39,315 bases of DNA from Paracoccus limosus (GTDB lineage Bacteria > Pseudomonadota > Alphaproteobacteria > Rhodobacterales > Rhodobacteraceae). Positions 15,351 to 24,944 of the stretch are shown in pieces. The stretch spans positions 1 to 39,315 of the forward strand of contig NZ_WMIF01000031.1 in the NCBI RefSeq assembly GCF_009711185.1. The letters are read 5' to 3'. Made by a program: the position numbers and the translations under genes. Numbering within the stretch: the first letter of the stretch is position 1; the number at the start of each line of letters is the position of its first letter. The notes beneath the pieces were generated by a model that did not search any database, was not told the DNA's origin, and worked only from the letters and a program-made list of their open reading frames with translations.

Positions 15351-16595
15351 ATGACAAGTGATCCACGGGAATTCCTGCACGCCCTGTTCCGGGCGGCCAT
15401 CGACAGCGCCGATCCGGCCCGGACGCTGGCGCGGCATCTGCCCGAGCGGCCGCGTGGCCGGGTCGTGGTGGTGGGCGCGGGCAAATCCGCCGCCGCCATG
15501 GCCCGCGCGGTCGAGGCGGAATGGCCCGATGTCACGGGCGTCGTCGTCACCCGCTATGGCCACGCCGTGCCCACGCGCCGCATCGAGGTGATCGAGGCCG
15601 CCCATCCCGTGCCCGATGCCAATAGCACCATGGCAGCCGCGCGCATCCTGCAGGCGGTGTCGGGGCTGGGGCCGGATGATCTGGTGCTGGCGCTGATCTC
15701 GGGCGGGGGCTCGGCGCTGATGACGGCACCGGCGCCGGGGCTGACGCTGGAGGACAAGATGCGGGTGAACCGGCTGCTCTTGGCCTCGGGGGCGCCGATC
15801 TCGGTGATGAACCGGGTGCGGCGGCGGCTGTCGGCGGTCAAGGGCGGGCGGCTGGCGCTGGCGGCGGCGCCGGCGCGGGTGGTGACGCTGGCGATTTCCG
15901 ACGTGCCGGGCGACGATCCGCGCGCCATCGCCTCGGGGCCGACGGTGCATGATCCCGAGGCGGGGGCGGATCTGTCAGACGTTGTGGCGCAGCTGGGGGC
16001 CGATCTGCCCGAGGCGGCGCGGGCGCTGCTGTTGGCGCAGGCCGCGCCGCTGCCGGCGTTTCAGGCCGATTACCGGCTGATCGCGGCGCCGCTGATGGCC
16101 TTGCAGGCGGCGGCAGAGGTGGCGCGGGCGCAGGGGGTGAGCCCCTTGATCCTGGGCGATGCGATCGAGGGCGAGGCCAGCGCCGCAGGTCACATCATGG
16201 CCGGGATTGCGCAATCGGTGCTGCGGCACGGGCTGCCGGTGGCGCGACCGGCGGTGCTGCTGTCGGGGGGCGAGACCACCGTCACCATCGGCGCGCAAAA
16301 GCCCGGACGCGGCGGACGCAATACCGAGTTCCTGCTGGCGCTGGCCGTGGCGCTGGAGGGGGCCAATGTGCATGCCCTGGCCGGTGATACCGATGGCATC
16401 GACGGCAGCGAGGATGCGGCGGGGGCGCTGATCGGGCCTGACACGCTGGCGCGGGCGCAAGCGGCGGGGCTGGATGCGCGCGCCGTGCTGGCCGGGCATG
16501 ACAGCTACAGCCTGTTCGACGCCTTGGGCGATCTTATCAAGACCGGGCCGACGCTGACCAATGTCAACGATTTCCGCGCCATCCTGATCCGCTAG
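15351..16595 (+). CDS. Glycerate 2-kinase, MOFRL family
   Basis: Phosphorylates D-glycerate to 2-phosphoglycerate, linking glyoxylate/serine or tartronate metabolism to glycolysis; older annotations call the family hydroxypyruvate reductase TtuD. The 414-residue product is full length. It has the N-terminal DUF4147 part with VVVVGAGKSAAAMA (about 36-49), LALISGGGSALM (about 116-127) and NRVRRRLSAVKGG, and the C-terminal MOFRL domain with LLSGGETTVTI, GRGGRNTEFLLALA and the acidic ALAGDTDGIDGSEDAAGA. GGAGGGG lies about ten bases before the ATG. It is divergent from the RTX gene and converges with pgeF after six bases. Confidence 0.9.
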   Translation: MTSDPREFLHALFRAAIDSADPARTLARHLPERPRGRVVVVGAGKSAAAMARAVEAEWPDVTGVVVTRYGHAVPTRRIEVIEAAHPVPDANSTMAAARILQAVSGLGPDDLVLALISGGGSALMTAPAPGLTLEDKMRVNRLLLASGAPISVMNRVRRRLSAVKGGRLALAAAPARVVTLAISDVPGDDPRAIASGPTVHDPEAGADLSDVVAQLGADLPEAARALLLAQAAPLPAFQADYRLIAAPLMALQAAAEVARAQGVSPLILGDAIEGEASAAGHIMAGIAQSVLRHGLPVARPAVLLSGGETTVTIGAQKPGRGGRNTEFLLALAVALEGANVHALAGDTDGIDGSEDAAGALIGPDTLARAQAAGLDARAVLAGHDSYSLFDALGDLIKTGPTLTNVNDFRAILIR

Positions 16596-16601
16596 CCGGG
16601 G

Positions 16602-17366
16602 TCAGAGCGCGATGGCCGAGATCAGCCGGCCATAATCCGCCTCGGCGCGGTGGGTGCTGCGCCGGTAGGAATAGAACCGGTCGGGGTCGGCATAGGTGCA
16701 ATGGCGGGTCCATTCCGCCTCGACCCCGGCCTCGCGCAGGCGCATCAGGCCAAAGCCCGGCAGGTCGAACATCGGCCGGCCATTCGGGCCGCCGGCGAAA
16801 AAGCGGTGGTAGCCCGCGTCCTCGGCCAGAACCTCGTCCATGAATTCGTTGCCGACCTCATAGGCGGACTGGCTGATGCAGGGGCCGATCACCGCGCGGA
16901 TGCGGGTCGCGCCAAGATCGGCCATGGCGGCGACGGCGGCCTCGATCACGCCCGACAGCGCGCCGCGCCAGCCGGCATGGACCGCGCCGATCACGCCGGC
17001 CTGTGGATCGGCCAACAGGATCGGCTGGCAATCGGCGGTCAGCACGGCGATGGCCACGCCCTTGCGGTCGGTGACGATGCCATCGGCGCATTGGCGCGAC
17101 AGCGGCGCCGTATCATTGCCCTCGCGCAGGATGGCGATGTCGGGGGAATGCACCTGATGCACGGTCAGCAGATCGGCGGGCGCGACGCCCATGGCGGCGG
17201 CGACGCGGCCCCGGTTGATCGACACGATCTCGGCCTGATCGCTGGAGCCGTAGCCGCAGTTCAGTCCGGAAAACAGCCCCGAGGATGCCCCGCCGCGCCG
17301 GGTGAAAAAGCCGTGCCGCACGGTGTCGAGCAGCGGATGGGTCAGAATTTCAAGCGTGGTTTGCAT
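16602..17366 (-). CDS. pgeF: Multicopper polyphenol oxidase/purine nucleoside phosphorylase family protein
   Basis: Family formerly YfiH/laccase domain; members act on purine nucleosides and, in E. coli, PgeF edits peptidoglycan precursors by removing wrongly added serine. The 254-residue protein has the family metal-binding residues: VHQVHS near residue 70, ADCQPILL with the conserved Cys near 110, and VHAGWRGAL near 130. It also has the late GPCISQSAYEVG and FYSYRR segments. It is cytoplasmic. Its first 17 bases overlap the end of the methyltransferase gene, and it is the last gene of the lgt operon. Exact substrate in this organism is not shown by sequence. Confidence 0.9.
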   Translation of the reverse strand: MQTTLEILTHPLLDTVRHGFFTRRGGASSGLFSGLNCGYGSSDQAEIVSINRGRVAAAMGVAPADLLTVHQVHSPDIAILREGNDTAPLSRQCADGIVTDRKGVAIAVLTADCQPILLADPQAGVIGAVHAGWRGALSGVIEAAVAAMADLGATRIRAVIGPCISQSAYEVGNEFMDEVLAEDAGYHRFFAGGPNGRPMFDLPGFGLMRLREAGVEAEWTRHCTYADPDRFYSYRRSTHRAEADYGRLISAIAL

Positions 17367-18426
17367 CGGGTTCCAAAGCGTCGAAGCCGGGCGGCACCGG
17401 GGCCGACGCGGCCCAGAATGCCAGAACTTTGAACAGGTGACCCATTTCCCCGGGCGCGGTCAAGCGATGAAGCGCGGCCATGGCGCCCGCATCCCCGGCC
17501 TGCGCCAGACGCTGAGCGCGCGCGGCAATGCCAAGGCGCAAAAGCCACTCGCCCTGCCCCAGCATCGCCGAGACCCGCGCCCCCGCCTGCGCCGCCACCG
17601 CCGCAAGGGGCGCGAAATCGACATGCGCGGTCAGATCGGCCTCGCCGGGATGGGCCAGCGGGTCCTCGGGGCGGTGCTGGCGCAGGGCCTGAAAGCTGTC
17701 GCCCTGCCCGTGCCAGTTGCCGTAATCGATCAGGATCGCCGTGCCGCCATGGCGAGCGATGCGGCCGGCGATGGCATGGGCGATGGGCAGCGCCTCGGGA
17801 CAGGTTTCCAGCACCGTGCCCATGGGCAGATGCGCGGCGGGCGGCAGGCCGGGCGCATCGTCGCGGGCGACGAGGCCAAGCGTCAGCGCGCCTTGCGCGT
17901 CCAGCGCCACCACGCGTTCGGCCCAGCCAGCCACGCCGCGCTGGAACTGGCGGATCGGCAGGGCGTCGAAGAATTCATTCGCGACCAGAAACAGCGGTTG
18001 TTCGGGCAGATCCTCGGCCCGGTCGAGATGGGTGATCGCGCCCAGCCGCCGCGCCTGCACGCCGCGCAGATGCGCGGACGCCTCGATCAGCGTCACATGT
18101 GCCGCGTCACACATGCCGGGCACCTTGCGGATCGCGCGCAGGATGTCGGCCATCAGCGTGCCGCGCCCGGGGCCGATCTCGGCCAACGTGAACGGCGCGG
18201 GACTGCCCTGATCCAGCCATGACTGCGCCAGGGCAAGGCCGATCATTTCGCCAAACATCTGGCTGATCTCGGGCGCGGTGGTGAAATCGCCGCCCATGCC
18301 AAAGGGATCGCGGGTGGCGTAATAGCCGTGTTCGGGATGCAGCAGGCAAAGCCGCATGTATTCATCAAGCCCCATCGGCCCGGCCAGCCGGATGCGGCTG
18401 GCGATCTGACGGCCAAGCGGCGTCAT
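17350..18426 (-). CDS. SAM-dependent methyltransferase, MidA/NDUFAF7 family
   Basis: A 358-residue class I methyltransferase of the DUF185 family. The mitochondrial relative NDUFAF7/MidA methylates an arginine of a complex I subunit; in bacteria the target is not established. Motifs seen: [19 protein letters not shown] (about 33-51), the SAM site [14 protein letters not shown] (about 83-96), [14 protein letters not shown] (about 148-161) and ILIDYGNWH. It starts within the lgt stop codon (ATGA overlap) and overlaps pgeF, so it is the middle gene of a tight three-gene operon. The lgt-methyltransferase-pgeF order is common in alphaproteobacteria. Confidence 0.9.
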   Translation of the reverse strand: MTPLGRQIASRIRLAGPMGLDEYMRLCLLHPEHGYYATRDPFGMGGDFTTAPEISQMFGEMIGLALAQSWLDQGSPAPFTLAEIGPGRGTLMADILRAIRKVPGMCDAAHVTLIEASAHLRGVQARRLGAITHLDRAEDLPEQPLFLVANEFFDALPIRQFQRGVAGWAERVVALDAQGALTLGLVARDDAPGLPPAAHLPMGTVLETCPEALPIAHAIAGRIARHGGTAILIDYGNWHGQGDSFQALRQHRPEDPLAHPGEADLTAHVDFAPLAAVAAQAGARVSAMLGQGEWLLRLGIAARAQRLAQAGDAGAMAALHRLTAPGEMGHLFKVLAFWAASAPVPPGFDALEPDANHA

Positions 18427-19301
18427 GCCACCGCCGGACGACTGCGCGCGTAAAGGATGAAGCCCAGCCCGATCAGCACCATCGGCAACGACAGCATCTG
18501 CCCCATGCTGAGCCCCCAGACCGGCCCGCCGAGCACATGGCCCAGAGGGTTCTCGGGCGTGATGAATTGCGCGTCGGCCTGACGGAAGAACTCGACCACG
18601 AAGCGCGAGAGCCCATAGCCCATGACGAAGGTGCCGAGCGCCAGACCGGGACGGCGCAAGCCGCCGGCGCGCACCAGCGCAAACAGCACCAGAGCCAGCA
18701 GGATGCCCTCGAGCCCCGCCTCATAGAGCTGGCTGGGATGCCGGGCGCACAGCCCGGTCACGCCGGGGCAGTCCTGCGCCGCCTCGCCCGGAAAGATCAC
18801 ACCCCAGGGCAGCGTCGTGGGCATGCCCCACAGCTCGGCATTGATGAAATTGGCGATGCGGCCCAGCCCAAGGCCGATGGGCGTCGCCACCGCCAGCGCA
18901 TCGGCCAGCCGCAGGGGCGCCACGCCATTCTTGCGGCACCAGAGCCAAGACGCCAGCACCACGCCCAGAAAGCCGCCGTGGAACGACATGCCGCCGTGCC
19001 AGAGTTGCAGGATCTGGCCGGGGTTGGCCAGGTAATAGGCCGGCTCGTAGAACAGCACAAAGCCGATCCGCCCGCCCAGAACGACGCCCAGCACCACCCA
19101 GGTCAGCAGCTCTTCGGCCTGTTCGGGGCGCATGGGGGCGCGGTCGCCCCATAGCGCGGGGCGGCGCATCAGTCCGACGATGATGCGCCAGCCGACAACC
19201 AGCCCGACCAGATAGGCCAGCGCATACCAGCGCAAGGACAGCGACAGGCCGAACAGGTGGATGGTAAAGATCTCGGGGGAAATCTGCGGAAAGGGGATCA
19301 T
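18423..19301 (-). CDS. lgt: Prolipoprotein diacylglyceryl transferase
   Basis: Inner-membrane enzyme that attaches diacylglycerol from phosphatidylglycerol to the lipobox Cys of prolipoproteins, the first step of lipoprotein maturation. The 292-residue protein has about seven membrane segments and the family signatures [13 protein letters not shown] (catalytic His region), [13 protein letters not shown] with the essential Arg, [12 protein letters not shown] and a C-terminal [14 protein letters not shown]. The start at 19301 has GAGGA three to four bases from the ATG, which is tight. An in-frame extension of 25 codons passes through a 22-bp tandem repeat and is not used. It heads the lgt-methyltransferase-pgeF operon. 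Confidence 0.95.
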   Translation of the reverse strand: MIPFPQISPEIFTIHLFGLSLSLRWYALAYLVGLVVGWRIIVGLMRRPALWGDRAPMRPEQAEELLTWVVLGVVLGGRIGFVLFYEPAYYLANPGQILQLWHGGMSFHGGFLGVVLASWLWCRKNGVAPLRLADALAVATPIGLGLGRIANFINAELWGMPTTLPWGVIFPGEAAQDCPGVTGLCARHPSQLYEAGLEGILLALVLFALVRAGGLRRPGLALGTFVMGYGLSRFVVEFFRQADAQFITPENPLGHVLGGPVWGLSMGQMLSLPMVLIGLGFILYARSRPAVA

Positions 19302-19311
19302 CGGGTCCTCG

Positions 19312-19377
19312 TTTCGCGGGCCATGTGGCCATGTTTCACGGGCCTCGCGGCCGAGTTTCGCGGGCCATGCGGCCATG
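19312..19377. repeat. Three 22-bp tandem repeats upstream of lgt
   Basis: Units at 19312-19333, 19334-19355 and 19356-19377 start TTTCGCGGGCC, TTTCACGGGCC and TTTCGCGGGCC. Each contains a small inverted repeat: CATG-TGGC-CATG, CTCG-CGGC-CGAG and CATG-CGGC-CATG. The arms of the middle unit differ on both sides in a way that keeps them complementary. A fourth, decayed half unit (GGTCACGCAGCGG) follows. The array begins 11 bases from the lgt start codon. Confidence 0.85.
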
Positions 19378-19468
19378 GGTCACGCAGCGGTGGCAGGTCG
19401 CGGCGGGTGATTGAACCGCCGCATGTCTGGGGCCATATAGGGGGCAACCCGAAACCGAAAGGCCCGCC

Positions 19469-19711
19469 ATGACCGCGAACAACCGTTTCTTCGACGATCT
19501 CTCGAAATTGATGACCAATGCGATGGGCGTGGCCCAGGGCGCCAAGGGCGAGGCGCAGACCGCCTTCAACAGCTGGATCGACCGCTGGCTGGCCGAGCGC
19601 GACTTTGTCACCCGCGAGGAATTCGAGGCGGTGCGCGAAATGGCGATCAAGGCCCGCGCCGAGAATGCCGAGTTGCGCGCCGAGATCGAGGCGCTGAAGG
19701 TCAAGGCCTAA
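19469..19711 (+). CDS. ubiK: UbiK-like accessory factor (BMFP family)
   Basis: An 80-residue protein of the BMFP/YqiC family. In enterobacteria UbiK assists aerobic ubiquinone biosynthesis by binding lipid-handling Ubi proteins; other members promote membrane fusion in vitro. The N-terminal half has the amphipathic helix RFFDDLSKLMTNAMGVAQGA, followed by WIDRWLAERDFVTREEFEAV and a C-terminal coiled coil (AENAELRAEIEALK). All are family hallmarks. It is divergent from lgt across the repeat array. Its TAA shares bases with the TAG of the opposite-strand gene that follows (19708-19711). Confidence 0.85.
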   Translation: MTANNRFFDDLSKLMTNAMGVAQGAKGEAQTAFNSWIDRWLAERDFVTREEFEAVREMAIKARAENAELRAEIEALKVKA

Positions 19712-20013
19712 GGCGTCACGCTGTCGCGCAGCTTGCCCTGCCGGTCGTAAAGCAGCACCTCGCCGGTTTCGGTCACCACCACCGTCCAGTCGCGGGCGAA
19801 GGTGACGGCGGCCGGCGTTGCGCCCTGCGGCAGGGCAATCCTGTCCGGCAGTTGCGGCAGCGGCGGCGAGGCCAGCCGCAGCCACAGGATCGCCACCACC
19901 GCCAGCACCCCGAGCCCCATCACCACGGCCAGAGAGGTCACGAGGATGCGCAGCCAGCGCAGCATCGGCAAGGCTTTCTCTGCCCCGGCTTCCACCCTAT
20001 CATCCTGCGCCAT
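19708..20013 (-). CDS. Small single-pass membrane protein, DUF6476-like
   Basis: A 101-residue protein of unknown function that I associate with Rhodobacteraceae. Residues 1-17 are charged and cytoplasmic-looking, about 18-43 form one membrane helix (WLRILVTSLAVVMGLGVLAVVAILWL), and the rest (RIALPQGATPAAVTFARDWTVVVTETGEVLLYDRQGKLR) looks like a small beta-rich periplasmic domain. The start at 20013 is supported by AGGAT eight bases upstream, which lies inside rluD. The gene fills the whole space between ubiK and rluD: its stop overlaps the ubiK stop and its ATG shares the palindrome CATG with the rluD ATG. Confidence 0.75.
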   Translation of the reverse strand: MAQDDRVEAGAEKALPMLRWLRILVTSLAVVMGLGVLAVVAILWLRLASPPLPQLPDRIALPQGATPAAVTFARDWTVVVTETGEVLLYDRQGKLRDSVTP

Positions 20014-21070
20014 GTCCGATATCCTGATCCATCTGCCCGAAGGGGTTTCCGACCGGCTTGATAAGGCGCTTGCCGCCTTCGCACCAGAGCAGGCGGCACT
20101 GTCACGCTCGCGCCTGACGAAACTGATCGCCGAGGGCGCGGTCGCGGGTCCGTCGGGCCCGGTCGCGGACGGCAAGGCCCGCGCCGAGCCCGGCGACTAC
20201 CGCGTCAGCATCGGCGCGCCGGTGCCGCTGGAGGCGCAGCCCGAGGCGATTGCGCTGAGCATCGCGCATGAGGACGACGATCTGATCGTCATCGACAAGC
20301 CCGCCGGCATGGTGGTGCATCCGGCGCCGGGCGCGCCCTCGGCGACGCTGGTCAATGCGCTGCTCGCGCATTGCGCCGGCAGTCTGTCGGGCATCGGCGG
20401 TGCGGCGCGGCCCGGCATTGTGCACCGGATCGACAAGGAGACCTCGGGCCTGCTGGTGGTCGCCAAGACCGACCGGGCGCATCAGGGGCTGGCGGCGCAA
20501 TTCGCCGATCACTCGGCGCATCGGCGCTATCTGGCGCTGGCGCATGGTGCCATTGACGCCGCCGATCCGCGGCTGCGCGGTCTGCCCGGCATCGGCTTTG
20601 AGCCGGGCGGCGTCCTGCGCATCACCACGCTGCTCGGCCGCCATCCCGGCGACCGCCAGCGGCAGGCCGTCAGTTTCGAGCGCGGCCGCCATGCGGTGAC
20701 GCGGGCGCGGCTGATCGAAAGCTTTGGCACGCCCGCGCAGGTGATGCTGGTGGAATGCGCGCTGGAGACCGGGCGCACGCATCAGATCCGCGTGCATATG
20801 GCCTATGCCGGGCTGGGGCTGGTCGGCGATCCGGTCTATGGCGGCAATCGCCGCGTGTCGGCCAAGGTGCTGGGCGAGCGTGGCGCTGGGGCGGTCGCGG
20901 GCTTTCCCCGGCAGGCGCTGCATGCGGCCGAGCTGGGCTTTCGCCATCCCGCCGACGGGCGCTGGTTGCAGTTTTCCAGTGCATTGCCCGAGGACATGGC
21001 CCGGCTCTTGCAGGATTTGCGCGCACCGGCTGTCGATTGCGCTTTCAAAACGGAACCACGGACGCAATGA
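20012..21070 (+). CDS. rluD: RluA/RluD-family pseudouridine synthase
   Basis: Converts uridines to pseudouridine, most likely in 23S rRNA helix 69. The 352-residue protein has an N-terminal S4 RNA-binding domain (about 14-75), then the catalytic domain with DDLIVIDKPAGMVVHPAPG and HRIDKETSGLLVVAKT, where Asp141 is the catalytic residue, and the late ETGRTHQIRVHM and GDPVYGG motifs. The start at 20012 matches the usual length of the family. No ribosome site is visible before it and the ATG overlaps the divergent gene, so its promoter must lie inside that gene. It precedes rpoH by 47 bases. RluD rather than another RluA paralogue is the likeliest but not certain. Confidence 0.9.
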   Translation: MSDILIHLPEGVSDRLDKALAAFAPEQAALSRSRLTKLIAEGAVAGPSGPVADGKARAEPGDYRVSIGAPVPLEAQPEAIALSIAHEDDDLIVIDKPAGMVVHPAPGAPSATLVNALLAHCAGSLSGIGGAARPGIVHRIDKETSGLLVVAKTDRAHQGLAAQFADHSAHRRYLALAHGAIDAADPRLRGLPGIGFEPGGVLRITTLLGRHPGDRQRQAVSFERGRHAVTRARLIESFGTPAQVMLVECALETGRTHQIRVHMAYAGLGLVGDPVYGGNRRVSAKVLGERGAGAVAGFPRQALHAAELGFRHPADGRWLQFSSALPEDMARLLQDLRAPAVDCAFKTEPRTQ

Positions 21071-21117
21071 TCGCGTTCCAAACCACCCGCCCGAGCTGCG
21101 GGACAGGATAAAGGTCA

Positions 21118-22023
21118 ATGGCGAATTATACCCAACTTCCGGCCCCCAGCCCCGAACAGGGCCTGAACCGATACCTGCAGGAGATCCGCAAGTTTCCCCT
21201 GCTGGAACCGGAAGAGGAATATATGCTGGCCAAGCGCTGGACCGATCACGAGGATCCCGAGGCGGCGCAAAAGCTGGTGACCTCGCACCTGCGGCTGGCC
21301 GCCAAGATCGCCATGGGCTATCGCGGCTATGGCCTGCCGCAGGCCGAGGTGATCTCCGAGGCGAACGTCGGCCTGATGCAGGCGGTCAAGCGCTTTGACC
21401 CCGAAAAGGGCTTCCGGCTGGCGACCTATGCCATGTGGTGGATCCGCGCCTCGATCCAGGAATATATCCTGCGGTCGTGGTCGCTGGTCAAAATGGGCAC
21501 GACCAGCGCGCAGAAAAAGCTGTTCTTCAACCTGCGCAAGGCCAAGTCCAAGCTGGGCGCGCTGGAAGAGGGCGACCTGCGCCCTGAAAACGTGCGCCAG
21601 ATCGCCAATGACCTGAACGTCTCGGAACAGGAGGTCATCGACATGAACCGGCGGCTGTCGGGGGGCGATGCCTCGCTGAACGCCACCGTAGGGTCGGGCG
21701 ACGGCGATTCCACCGCGCAATGGCAGGACTGGCTGGAGGATGACAGCGCCAATCAGGCCGAGGCCTTCGCCGAGGCCGATGAGCTTTCTGCGCGCCGCCA
21801 GATGCTGATCTCGGCCATGGATGTGCTGAACGACCGCGAAAAGGACATCCTGATGGAGCGCCGGCTGCGCGATGACCCGATGACGCTGGAGGACCTGTCC
21901 GCGCGCTATGACGTCTCGCGCGAGCGGATCCGCCAGATCGAGGTGCGGGCCTTTGAAAAACTGCAGAACCGCATCCGCGAACTGGCGCGCCAGCGCGGCA
22001 TTCCGGTCCCTGAAAACGCCTGA
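21118..22023 (+). CDS. rpoH: RNA polymerase sigma-32 factor
   Basis: Directs transcription of heat-shock and, in this order, some oxidative-stress genes. The 301-residue protein has sigma regions 1.2 ([13 protein letters not shown]), 2.1-2.4 ([32 protein letters not shown] and [23 protein letters not shown], each written across more than one motif), and 4.2 ([19 protein letters not shown]). The RpoH box [12 protein letters not shown], which marks sigma-32 and not RpoD, is present. AGGATAAAGG precedes the ATG. Rhodobacterales often carry two RpoH proteins; I cannot say which this is. A nested hairpin set follows the gene (22077-22138). Confidence 0.95.
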   Translation: MANYTQLPAPSPEQGLNRYLQEIRKFPLLEPEEEYMLAKRWTDHEDPEAAQKLVTSHLRLAAKIAMGYRGYGLPQAEVISEANVGLMQAVKRFDPEKGFRLATYAMWWIRASIQEYILRSWSLVKMGTTSAQKKLFFNLRKAKSKLGALEEGDLRPENVRQIANDLNVSEQEVIDMNRRLSGGDASLNATVGSGDGDSTAQWQDWLEDDSANQAEAFAEADELSARRQMLISAMDVLNDREKDILMERRLRDDPMTLEDLSARYDVSRERIRQIEVRAFEKLQNRIRELARQRGIPVPENA

Positions 22024-22076
22024 GCACACAGCACTTGTGCCCGATCCCGCCCCTGCCGCCGGGCGCCCTTGCGGAT

Positions 22077-22138
22077 GGGATGCCAGCCGGAGCAATACAG
22101 CCTGCGCGCGATTTCCCCCTTTCGCGCGCTGGCATCCC
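22077..22138. repeat. Overlapping inverted repeats downstream of rpoH
   Basis: An 11-bp inverted repeat, GGGATGCCAGC (22077-22087) with GCTGGCATCCC (22128-22138), encloses a second perfect 8-bp one, GCGCGCGA (22104-22111) with TCGCGCGC (22122-22129). They share two bases, so the two stems cannot both form completely. There is no T-run after them. Confidence 0.65.
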
Positions 22139-22232
22139 CGCTAAAAACGAAGCCGACCCGCCTGCATCAATTGACGCTAAACCGCGACGGGCTATGCTAA
22201 AATTCGTCCAGCTGGGGGCGCGTGGCGCAAGA

Positions 22233-23249
22233 ATGACGGCGCTGAACCAATATCAACGGCTCGAAGCGGCCGGCCATTGGCGCGAAACGCCGACGGCGGC
22301 GCTGCGCGAGGTCATCGTCTCGTTCGGCGATGCGACGCTGGTCCTGGCCGATCCGCGCTCGGAAATGCCGCTGTCGCATTGGTCGCTGCCGGCGGTGATC
22401 CGGCTGAACCCCGGCCGGCAACCGGCGCAATATGCCCCCGGCCCCGACGATCCCGAAATGCTCGAAGTCGATGATGAGCTGATGATGGCGGCGATCGAAA
22501 AGGTGCATCGCGCCATCGAGGCCAGCAAGCCTTCACGCGGGCGGCTGCGCAACGGGCTGATGCTGGGTGCAGCGGCGGCCATGCTGACGCTGGCGGTGTT
22601 CTGGGTGCCGCCGGCGCTGGTGCGCCATGCCGCCGACATCGCGCCGCCGGCGCAGCGCGCCGAGATCGGGCGCATGATTCTGGACGAGATCGAGAAATCC
22701 ACCGGCAGCGCCTGTTCGCGCCCGGCCGGCGACATGGTGCGCGGCAAGCTGGCCGGCCGGCTGATCGGCCCGGATGCCGAAATCGCCGTGCTGCCCACCG
22801 TGCTGCATGGCGCCCGCCGCCTGCCCGGCCCCATTACCATCATCGGCGAGGATCTGGTCGAGGGCGAGGCCACGCCCGAGGTCACCGCCGGCCATATCCT
22901 GTCGGCGCAGGCGGTGGCGCTGGAAACCGACCCGCTGCTGGATGCGCTGCGCTATGCCGGGCCGCGCGCCACCTTTCATCTGCTGACCAAGGGCAACCTG
23001 CCGCGCCAGTCGCTGGCCGGCTATGGCGAAAGGCTGCTGTCGCGGCTGCCGCCCCCCCCCGAGGACGAGACCCTGCTGGGCTATTTCGCCCGCGCCGGCG
23101 TGTCGAGCGAGCCCTATGCCCGCGCGCTGGACCCGACCGGCGAGGCGGTGCTGGGCCTGATCGAGGCCGATCCCTTCCGCACCGCCGAGCCACGGCGGAT
23201 CCTTACAGACCGCGACTGGGCGGCGCTGCAAGAGATCTGCGACCAGTGA
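22233..23249 (+). CDS. Conserved single-pass membrane protein of unknown function
   Basis: A 338-residue protein whose sequence I associate only with Rhodobacteraceae. Residues 1-75 form a soluble N-terminal part (ALREVIVSFGDATLVLADPR, LSHWSLPAVIRLNPG). One membrane helix follows at about 106-128 (NGLMLGAAAAMLTLAVFWV), then a periplasmic-side domain of about 200 residues with a possible cysteine-bearing GSACSRP. No catalytic motif is recognised. The start at 22233 gives the N-terminus MTALNQYQRLEAAG that fits relatives; Met at 22194 is an alternative. A run of eight C at 23051-23058 encodes the PPPP of RLPPPPED. It follows rpoH and precedes gap. Confidence 0.7.
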   Translation: MTALNQYQRLEAAGHWRETPTAALREVIVSFGDATLVLADPRSEMPLSHWSLPAVIRLNPGRQPAQYAPGPDDPEMLEVDDELMMAAIEKVHRAIEASKPSRGRLRNGLMLGAAAAMLTLAVFWVPPALVRHAADIAPPAQRAEIGRMILDEIEKSTGSACSRPAGDMVRGKLAGRLIGPDAEIAVLPTVLHGARRLPGPITIIGEDLVEGEATPEVTAGHILSAQAVALETDPLLDALRYAGPRATFHLLTKGNLPRQSLAGYGERLLSRLPPPPEDETLLGYFARAGVSSEPYARALDPTGEAVLGLIEADPFRTAEPRRILTDRDWAALQEICDQ

Positions 23250-23396
23250 GGCCCGCCTGCGGCCCTTGGGCGGATTTCTGGCGCTAACAGCTTGGCAGGA
23301 TAAACTTTCGGCGCAAAAGCCGATCGTGCCATTTGCAATCCCCGGCATTTCGGGGCTATCAGCAGCACGCAACTTCATCAGCGGCGGAGGAACCCC

Positions 23397-24398
<1,002 letters not shown>

Positions 24399-24426
24399 TC
24401 GACGCCCGGATCTGGGAAATACCGAA

Positions 24427-24449
24427 CGCGCCCCGATCGGGGCGCGTTT
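24427..24449 (+). terminator. Terminator after gap
   Basis: CGCGCCCCGATCGGGGCGCG (24427-24446) is a 20-base perfect palindrome followed by TTTC. With a four-base loop it gives an 8-bp GC stem. The T-run is short. Confidence 0.6.
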
Positions 24450-24503
24450 CGCATGTCGCGGATCACCTAACCGATCTGCGGCGTGGCCGATCCGGTGGCG
24501 ATG

Positions 24504-24818
24504 TCACTTTGCTGCCGTCAGGCGTTTGACATTGGCCTTGGTGCGCCGGCGATAGGGACGCAGGGCGGCGGCCATGACCTGATCGGCACGCTGGCCACGG
24601 CCGGCGGCGCGCAAGGCGGCATGGACGGCCTCGGAGGCGGCATCGGCCTTTTCGATCACCATACGCGTCGACTCGTCCGAATCCTGCTTGACCAGACCAA
24701 GCATTCCAGCCGTGCGCATCGCGATCACCATCTGCGCCTCAAACGCCATCTGCGTCATCTGCTGCCAAAGGACCAGCGGCGCTTGCAGGCTGGCAAAGTT
24801 GAACATCATTCCGTTCAT
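24504..24818 (-). CDS. Small helical protein, phasin-like, function unknown
   Basis: A 104-residue protein of a Rhodobacterales family that I recall being misleadingly annotated as antifreeze protein. It is all-helical and Met/Ala-rich. It has an N-terminal MNGMMFNFASLQAPLVLWQQ, a central MAFEAQMVIAMRTAGMLGL, ESTRMVIEKADAASEAV, and a basic C-terminus PYRRRTKANVKRLTAAK. The amphipathic helices followed by a Lys/Arg tail resemble phasins, but there is no decisive motif. AGGAG seven bases before the ATG at 24818 sets the start. The gene converges with gap and is divergent from pyrC. Confidence 0.75.
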   Translation of the reverse strand: MNGMMFNFASLQAPLVLWQQMTQMAFEAQMVIAMRTAGMLGLVKQDSDESTRMVIEKADAASEAVHAALRAAGRGQRADQVMAAALRPYRRRTKANVKRLTAAK

Positions 24819-24944
24819 AGAAACTCCTGGGGGCTGCGGCATTGGGGAACAAACACTCAAACATCACTTCCGGTTTGCCAAGTCATCCTTTAGCACAGCG
24901 CGCAGACTATTCCCGGCCGCGCCGGCCCGTTATACAGCGACATC

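Noticed and set aside
17302..18222. Plus-strand frame opposite the methyltransferase/pgeF junction
   Set aside because: Antisense shadow; both minus-strand genes have intact family motifs and an operon arrangement.
23332..23338. Single TTTGCAA before gap as a third ScfR site
   Set aside because: Only one copy and not the full palindrome; the same heptamer also occurs inside thrS (7313-7319), so chance is a sufficient explanation.
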